Shown one piece after another: positions 57,204 through 64,000 of a stretch of DNA of 64,000 bases. Source of the DNA: Mortierella sp. BCC40632 (lineage: Eukaryota; Mortierellomycota; Mortierellomycetes; Mortierellales; Mortierellaceae); the NCBI GenBank assembly GCA_011634665.1, contig WAEK01000001.1, positions 883,501-947,500 of the forward strand, written 5' to 3'. Each line of letters starts with the position of its first letter. Position 1 is the stretch's first letter. The position numbers were made by a program, and so were the translations under genes. Below the pieces are notes generated by a model. That model was not told the origin of the DNA and did not search any database. It saw only the letters and a list, made by a program, of their open reading frames with translations.

Positions 57204-60200
57204 AGTGATTAAGAGAGCAAAGTAAAGAAAGAAAGAGAGAGCGACCGTGTCAGGCGTTGTGGTCAATAAGAGAGGGAGCAGCCCACTGTACTGGACTGGG
57301 TGCCCTGCCGCGTGGTCGGTTTGGTCAGTCAATCTGGTCGGTCGCCAAAGACACTTTGCTCATGTAGCAGACCCATCTCAGGTATAGGTCCGGGCCGTAC
57401 CTGACCAGGGGTATCATGCAGCCAATGCCTCGCATCATCCTGGGTCTTTTTGTCGCTTGAGCTCTCGCCTCCACCTCGCAGGCCGAGAGCTCCTCCGATG
57501 GCCCGCACCAAAGGTCCGTAAACACATTGTAGGCAGGGAAGAGCTCTATCGAGACAGGTCTATCGGAGCCAGAGAAGTCTACCCATTCCTTCTCACTCGA
57601 GGTAGAGTTAATGGCAACAAGAGAGCTCCCGCCTCTCTCATGTCCGCACCTTCGCCCCCGCTCAACCAACCTTCAGCAGCATTCAGAGCCGGACCCGGTT
57701 GAAAACGAGAGAGAGAGAGAGAATAGAGAGGCTTGAATAGATGGGCGGGCAAAGGATGGCCCCTCCCCCGCCGCCCGCTCACTAAAGAGAAAAGTTGCGC
57801 GTGTGTTTGCCCATGTGCTGTACCTCTTGCTAGAGTGGCGAAACACTTTGGTTGTGCCACCATGGGCAAGCATGTACCAGGGCAACGAGCAGTCGACAGG
57901 CGTACAGTTCCCGGTCTGTCCAACAAAAAATAAAAAAAAGGCCAATGCTAATGGTGATACATTAACGCCAATCGCTCCGGGACAGGCGACCAACAGCACA
58001 GAGCACGCTATATAGATCTTGGGACATCGGCTATGGTTGTTCTCAATAGACGATTGGGACGCAGCGGAGGAAGAGAGCGAGAGAGGGAGAGAGGGGAGGC
58101 AAGGCCGACCTCCGCATGCAGCTCTCTTTCTCTTTTTCCTATTCTTTCTTTGGTCCGACAGGTGTACCTGTACATTTCAGGGCACTTCATTGCATGGGAG
58201 AGATACAGAGCGAAAGTGAGCAGAGGACTGCGGCCTCCCGCTACAGTTAGAACTCCATTTTTATATGATTATAATTACGAATGCATGGCAAAAAGGAGGG
58301 GAAAGCAACGTGGGAGGACGATGGTCCCGTTGCATGCATCTCTCTCACAATTGTATGTACAATACAATGACCGATGCATCATTACATGAACATGTCGCAT
58401 GTACCGTGTCGCGTTCGCTTCAGATCGTTACCAATTAGTCATCCGACTTGTTGCCCACACTCAAAGCCGTGTCTCAGAAACGGACCCCATGATGACGGCG
58501 CATCCATTTGCAGTGCTTCCTTTCATTTTTCTCTCCCATTCTCTCACGCGCTCATGTCCACCACTCGGCGCTTTGCTTCTTTTTGGACACACCCTGTGCT
58601 GTACGAACTGGGCACTGCACATGAAAGAGGCCATGTCCCCGTCGTACAAACGACTCCCCGATTGTATCCCATAGCCAGCAACAGCAAGGCAGTCCACCCC
58701 GTCCAACGGATAACCGGCGATCGGCTGGTTGGCCCATGTCCACAGAATTGAACTCCGCCAAAGTCCAAGGCCACAGATTAGGGTGAAACCCCGTGCCTGA
58801 ATATCCCAAAGTCTGGATAAACTTTCATTTTGTGCAATCCCTTTCTCTCACACTTTCTCTCTCCTCTACATTTTGCCTCAGCTCAGGCGCGCAAAAAGCA
58901 GAGTGAGAGAGCTGCAGCAACCCTCCCAAAAAAAGCATGCCAAAGACACTTTCGGTCGGGGCAATTCGCCCACACTCTCCATTCTGCCCATTGTCTTTCA
59001 CAGGTGTCCACTGGACTTGGTTTGTGCAACCTCAAGAAAAGAGTGGCATGAGGGGAGGAGGAGGAACGGCTTTTTTCCCAACATCGGATGAAAATGTGCC
59101 TCCCCTTTCTTCTCTTTGGGTGAAAGGAAGAGATCACACACACACCCATGGTAAGCAAGTCAATGTGCCTGCACCACGTTTTGTCAGGATACCGAACACT
59201 GGATACTCTTCATATAACTCTAAAACTAAACTCCCCCCAACGTTTTCCTTGCATGGTATCGTGTCAACTCGTGGGCTTTATTTTTATTTTTTTTTTTTTT
59301 TACTTTATTGCTCTTCACACTGTGGCTTGTTATTGTATTAGCAATGAATATTCACACTTTCACGACTCAGCATTGTGAAATCAAGTGTTTGTAAGAACGA
59401 GTCATGAATAGGCAGCATAGCAGGAGAGCACTTGAACACGTCGACCATTCTTTTGGATCATATGGCAGTCATTAGTAACTCGGGTCCACTAAACAGAAGT
59501 TTAACGTCGAAAGAGGAGGTTTTTGTTTCTGTAGAACCTCTGATACCATCGTCAAGTATTTGGGTAGTAGTTTTGCCCGGACAATCTGGATGGAATGGAC
59601 AATTATCAGCTCATAATGATATGATGCTCAACTACAATAGAGAGCTGTCTCTTCATATCTTTGTTCCCCTCTTTCTGTTTCAAGGCAGGGAAATACCATC
59701 GATTGAAGAGCGTCGATCTATCTTGTACAGCTTACGAGGCATGCAAAGAAGAAGAGCATATCTACAAAAAAAAAAAAAAAAAATATCGATAGCTAATTCC
59801 TTTTTCTGTGGACAGTTCGATTGCTCAGGGTGTCTACTCAATGCAGCCAGAATACGTCAATCTGGACAGAACCATTAGCTATGACCAAAAGCAAGTATCG
59901 ACAGAGAAAGTTTGATCGCAGTGTTGGTACCTTGGCTTCGAGAGATCATCACCCCGATAGAGATACCAGTACTATAGTGGCGATAAGCCAATAGTATTTG
60001 TGCAAGTACCAACCATAAATCGACTGAAACTTTCTCCCTAAAATAAAAAAAAATCATCCACAAGAGTAATGTGCTTTGCATGCCTCTGAAGCAAAGATAC
60101 AAGAAAGGCCACAGGCTTTACCTTCTCTTAAAAGACCCTCAAGTCAAGTGCTGACACTACATTTTTACAGGATTGGCTCTCGGGAATGTCCAAGTAAACA

Positions 60201-61259
60201 TTGCTCATCTAGATAGATTAGTCGTGTTGCGATCAACATCACGTTAGTGGCGTGGAAAAAAATATATTTTATTTTTCCTTCCTGTTGCTTTTTTTTTTTT
60301 TTTTTTTTTTTTTGTTTACACTCTGTTAGGAACCAAAATAGCGCTCTTATTGCATGATTAGTAGTTTGCTCATGGAACGATAGTCACTCGAAGGTACAAA
60401 GGGTAAGGGGGAAGGGGGGGGCATGTACTCCGAGAATTCATTCACAGTGGCTATTGCTCATCTGCAATCGTTCATACTTTCACATATTCCCATGAACCAT
60501 CAAACGCTCGTGAGAACAAAGGAAGCGCACTCAAAATCCTCCGAGGCTGTGGCATGATGATAACTATTCCAAGACTTTTAATGGAAATGCAAACTAACGA
60601 AGAAAGACAGTGTTCTTCATTCTATTGTCTTCGCACCTTCTGTACTTTTGGAAAGTCGACCAAGGGGTCAACTCCAGGGGAGGGGTCAATGTGGTCATTA
60701 AGTAACCGATTCTTTCTCAAGAAGCAAAAACCTCTACCCCTTACAGGAGCCGATGCACTAGCAAAGAGTATACCTCAAGATATGGACACTACACTCTAAT
60801 AGGCAACGATGATGTCATTTGAGGACAGCGAGTGATGTGGCGGGCTCGCAAGATAGTGCTAAGATTGAATCGAACCCAGGACAAGATAAATGAAAATAGG
60901 GCAAAGGAAAACAACATACAAGAGCGGAAGAATCTAGGCGGACGAAATCGCTGCTGTGGATCACATCGTTGCCAAGTATGAGGAATCATTTTTGGCAGTA
61001 AAAGTTGAATCTTAGGCTACCAAAATGAGACAGCTGGCATCATCAAATAAGGTAGCCACGATTATGCCCCCTTCTGCGTGCGTGAGTGCGTGTTTTTGGG
61101 ATACCTTCCCTTCCCTATCCCCCCTTCTCCTCTACAACACAGGACATCGAATAGATTCATTACAATAGAATTGGAGTTGCGTTTTATACTTAATACTTAA
61201 CAGAGAAAAAAGAAAAAAAGAAAAGAGAAAAAGAAAAGAAAATGGGAAAGATCTATACT
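56795..61259. other. long spacer between hydrolase and the disordered protein gene
   Basis: About 4.5 kb. The plus strand is GA-rich at 56820-57240, including GAGAGT repeats at 57171-57203. That is pyrimidine-rich in the hydrolase orientation and probably its promoter. A minus-strand open frame at 57325-57669 and a plus frame at 59432-59878 have no recognisable motif. An imperfect inverted repeat lies at 59904-60036. I see no supportable gene. Confidence 0.5.
59904..60036. repeat. imperfect inverted repeat with nested arms
   Basis: The left arm contains GAGAAAGTTTGATCGCAG, GTTGGTAC and TTGGCTT (59904-59937). The right arm carries their complements in reverse order: AAGCCAA, GTACCAAC and CGACTGAAACTTTCTC (59985-60036). 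The order and near-equal spacing allow one long imperfect hairpin of about 133 bases. It could be a small foldback element or a structured RNA. Confidence 0.55.
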
Positions 61260-64000
61260 TCAACGATCTTTAGCTGCGTTCTTCCTTGTCAAGCGTGGTG
61301 ATAAGGGCGATTCCTGGTGACCAAAAGACCGGTGTGAGGATTGATACTCATGAGAGCCACGATGTTGAGAATACGTATCAGAGCTCGACCCTGCCATAGC
61401 ATAGCTACTACTGCCGCTGACAAGTTCACCACTGGTATTACTGCTGCTGCTCATCCGACCCATGATGCCAAAGCTCGACATGGATTCTTCTGATCCGAAC
61501 CCTTGGCTCGATTCTGTCACGGTTGTCGTTGAAGTCTTGGCCATGGTGGTCGTTGAAGAAGAACCTGCTGTCGAGATGGACGCCAGACCAAGCGCTAAAG
61601 ATGATCCTCCAACTACATATCCGGGCTTCTTGAAAGGACTCAGACTATCGGGGTCCCCTCCAAGTTCAGGTGACATCGAACCACTAGGACCACCACTACC
61701 GTCTCCAGTACTACCTTTCTTGATACGACTATACTCTGGATCAAGAGTTTCATAAGCCTTATCAATCGTCTCAGTTGCGGCTGCCACGGCGGAGCTCACC
61801 CAAGATCCAAAAGACCAGCTACCGGATTTTTGGATGGTCGAAGAGGATGACGAGAGCGGGGTTCTGGGCGACTTAGAGGAAGAAGGAGGAGAGTTTGAGC
61901 TTGTCATTGATCGACCCGTCTCAAAGACTCCACCACCCATCACCGCTGCTGTTGTCTGCGAGGACTTTTTCTCCGCAGCAATGCTGGCGATGTCTCCCAG
62001 GAGACTGTTCGATCCACCAAGGCCAGACATCATGCCGGCTCCTGTATGGCTACTCTTGCTACCATGGTCGTGGCGATTACTGATCTGCGTTCCTATTGCT
62101 GGAGACTTGATCGACATGCTTGGCGAGCCTCGTTTCATGTTGTCAATCATGCTCTCACTTGCATCTGTGACCGTGGAGGATGAGAACGAAAGTGTTCCCT
62201 TGTCAGAAGACTTGAATCGACCTGCCATGGGTCCATATGGATCGTACTCCTCTGCGTCGTCAGACTTCTTGGACAAGGCGGCCCCCGTAAGCTTGGGCGC
62301 CTTGGAATCCCCAAAGCGGTCGCCGTGATCATCATCCATACCTGGGACAGACTGGCTGTAGAATGATGATGAAGATGTGGAAGAAAAGAGAGTAGGCCTG
62401 ATCTCAGGGCTCTTCTCGCTCTTTGTGCTCTTGAGAGACATCACGCCCGACAACATGGACGACCTTTCGTTTGTAGTGGTAGTGGTGGTTATGATCTCTT
62501 GGTCTTCAAAGTCCTCAATAGTTTGATCCCAGCCAGACTCAGTCATGGATGAAATCGAGGTTCTCGTACCATGCCTAAGCACGTCGCTCTGGCTGGTTCG
62601 CACGACGTCACTGTCCTGATGACGTTCCACTGTGGCCCTGGAGCGGTTGCTGATACCACTGCCTCCAAAGTCTTTGCTTCGTCTGCTAACAAATCCATCT
62701 GTAGGAGATGGCACCTGTGTGAACCTCAACAATGGACTTTGTCCTCCAACGGGAACCCTCGACGAAGTCAGTGAAGGAGATGCTGGAATGCTGACATTGG
62801 ACGAACTACGGCTCCTGTTCATGATTGACACATGGCCTGTCTCGCTGCTTGCTCCTGATCCTCGACGGGCAAAGCCATGGAAGCGATCATCCTCTCCAGA
62901 CAGAATGGATGGTGACAATGGCTCTGATGAAGGGTCTCTTAATCGAGACGATAGGCCTCCCGAGAGTACCTCCTTTGATTCAGAGACCAAGATCGATCTC
63001 TTGCCCAACTTGGGTGATCCCAAAGTATGCTTCAAGCCTGGAGACGACGGTGACGATGAGAGAGACATGGAAGCTAGACCTGATGGTGGTTTGGCTGCCA
63101 TATCTACTGTCGAGTCTGTCACTGTCAATCGACGAGCACCACTCAAAGAAGTTGCTGCAGCTGCAGCTGCGGCGCGCTTCTGCTCCAGGCGCTCACGCTG
63201 TTTCTGGAGCGCAGGCGAAATGAACTTTTGGTCTGTAGTTGCTGGCTTCGATTGTTGCAAAGGACTTACAGGCGCCTTGGCGGGAGAGAGAAGTGGCGAG
63301 GATGCATTTTCCGGTTGCATTTCCTGTGCAGAAAAAGAATCTGTGGATGATGCTGATGGTGACAACGATGACAACTTCTTTCCTTTGGTGCTCTTGTACT
63401 TGGAGATGGGTGGAAGGGGCTTTCCCTTGGCGCGCAGGCGTGCACGTTGCTGTCGGATAGCGAGAGGAAGGTGAGAGTCATCCTCGAATTCTTCTGTAGG
63501 CGCGTCTGACTTGGGAACAAGGCTATCAGGAAGAGTTGCCTCTTCAGATGGGGCTGTTGATAGTGTTCGAGGCACAGACTGCGAGGAAAATGTCTCAAAA
63601 GATGAAGCTAGCCTATCCTTTGTCAACAATGAAGTAGCAAAGGTACTGCCACTAGTGACTGATACATGACTGGTCTCTGAGGTGTCTAGATCAAAGTTCC
63701 AGTCATCAGCGCCTCCAATCTCTGGCAAATCCAATTCAAGAGACTGTTGCTCTGTTGCCAGACTCTTTCCTTCGGTCACAACTCCACTGGATCCTCCCAT
63801 GGACAATTGGGCATCCACTTTCGGGATCATAGTTCCTGAGAGGGGCTCATCCGCTTTTTGAAGTGGTGGCAGAATCGAATGTGTGTCAAGATCGTTGTCC
63901 CACTCATCCTCTTCTTTTAGATCTGTTGTCCAGGACATGCTAGCACTGGCTTCCAATCCCTTCTTAGACTCCATTGACCCAGGTCTAGATCCAGATCCAT
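61260..64000 (-). CDS. C-terminal part of a long Ser-rich disordered protein (partial)
   Basis: One open minus-strand frame runs from the stop at 61260 to the window edge, more than 910 residues. The codons before the Met at 63974 stay open, so the true start lies outside. I do not recognise the family. Acidic-Trp motifs recur: EEDEWDNDLDTHSI, GADDWNFDLDTSE and SGWDQTIEDFEDQE. Two similar basic helices, LPLAIRQQRARLRAKGK and ISPALQKQRERLEQKR, suggest a repeated docking or coiled element. Near the C terminus WSFGSWVSSAVAAATETIDK is a possible amphipathic helix. The rest is Ser/Thr/Pro-rich. Acidic-Trp motifs occur in several trafficking and mitotic-exit scaffolds, but no assignment is justified. 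Codon use and the length of the frame support a real gene. Confidence 0.75.
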   Translation of the reverse strand, partial: GSGSRPGSMESKKGLEASASMSWTTDLKEEDEWDNDLDTHSILPPLQKADEPLSGTMIPKVDAQLSMGGSSGVVTEGKSLATEQQSLELDLPEIGGADDWNFDLDTSETSHVSVTSGSTFATSLLTKDRLASSFETFSSQSVPRTLSTAPSEEATLPDSLVPKSDAPTEEFEDDSHLPLAIRQQRARLRAKGKPLPPISKYKSTKGKKLSSLSPSASSTDSFSAQEMQPENASSPLLSPAKAPVSPLQQSKPATTDQKFISPALQKQRERLEQKRAAAAAAATSLSGARRLTVTDSTVDMAAKPPSGLASMSLSSSPSSPGLKHTLGSPKLGKRSILVSESKEVLSGGLSSRLRDPSSEPLSPSILSGEDDRFHGFARRGSGASSETGHVSIMNRSRSSSNVSIPASPSLTSSRVPVGGQSPLLRFTQVPSPTDGFVSRRSKDFGGSGISNRSRATVERHQDSDVVRTSQSDVLRHGTRTSISSMTESGWDQTIEDFEDQEIITTTTTTNERSSMLSGVMSLKSTKSEKSPEIRPTLFSSTSSSSFYSQSVPGMDDDHGDRFGDSKAPKLTGAALSKKSDDAEEYDPYGPMAGRFKSSDKGTLSFSSSTVTDASESMIDNMKRGSPSMSIKSPAIGTQISNRHDHGSKSSHTGAGMMSGLGGSNSLLGDIASIAAEKKSSQTTAAVMGGGVFETGRSMTSSNSPPSSSKSPRTPLSSSSSTIQKSGSWSFGSWVSSAVAAATETIDKAYETLDPEYSRIKKGSTGDGSGGPSGSMSPELGGDPDSLSPFKKPGYVVGGSSLALGLASISTAGSSSTTTMAKTSTTTVTESSQGFGSEESMSSFGIMGRMSSSSNTSGELVSGSSSYAMAGSSSDTYSQHRGSHEYQSSHRSFGHQESPLSPRLTRKNAAKDR

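Noticed and set aside
57325..57999. Minus-strand frames upstream of the hydrolase gene
   Set aside because: Open for about 110 codons each but with no recognisable domain, no good splice connection and odd composition; left unannotated.
59432..59878. Plus-strand frame of 148 codons
   Set aside because: Ends in an A-run-encoded Lys stretch; no motif and no promoter or splice evidence.
61462..63474. Plus-strand frames opposite the disordered protein gene
   Set aside because: They are shadows of one much longer uninterrupted minus frame.

Overview
The window is nuclear DNA from a filamentous fungus, most likely an early-diverging one of the Mortierella type. That placement is an inference from the gene content and style, not from a search. 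Genes carry many short GT-AG introns, pyrimidine-rich promoters on the sense strand, and many A or T homopolymer runs in introns and spacers. There are no operons, rRNA genes, recognisable tRNA genes or CRISPR arrays. Exon borders given here come from reading-frame continuity and splice dinucleotides.

Layout, left to right: a decayed hAT-type transposase fragment (242-649); an Hpc2/ubinuclein histone chaperone subunit (2876-7383, +); TCTP/TMA19 (8146-9288, +); Elongator subunit ELP2 (9671-13275, +) with an apparent one-base frame break; a kinesin-3 of the Unc104/KIF1 type (14081-20219, -); the GPI-anchor protein Pig-F/GPI11 (21458-22531, -); a TKL-like kinase with a predicted acylated N terminus (25377-28159, +); an intronless multipass membrane protein of unknown function (29423-31033, +); a very large receptor hybrid histidine kinase (31350-41142, -); an Artemis/SNM1 nuclease (44939-48219, -); a p24/TMED cargo receptor (48870-49911, -); the Hsp70-Hsp90 co-chaperone STI1 (52365-54328, +); an alpha/beta hydrolase (54945-56794, -); and the C-terminal part of a long disordered protein that runs off the right edge (61260-64000, -). 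The spacers at 22.5-25.4, 41.1-44.9, 49.9-52.4 and 56.8-61.3 kb are long, low in complexity and mostly without convincing genes.

The most unusual item is the roughly 2,900-residue receptor at 31350-41142. Its order is: a periplasmic-binding-protein-like ectodomain (probably two copies), a Cys-rich stalk, one membrane span, a kinase-homology domain without catalytic residues, a signalling coiled coil, then a complete histidine kinase and receiver. The first part matches the chassis of animal receptor guanylyl cyclases (natriuretic peptide receptor type), but the cyclase output is replaced by two-component phosphorelay domains. With the acylated TKL kinase (25.4 kb) and the unknown membrane protein (29.4 kb), three predicted membrane-associated proteins, two of them kinases, lie within 16 kb. 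The remaining genes are conserved housekeeping functions with no evident functional link.
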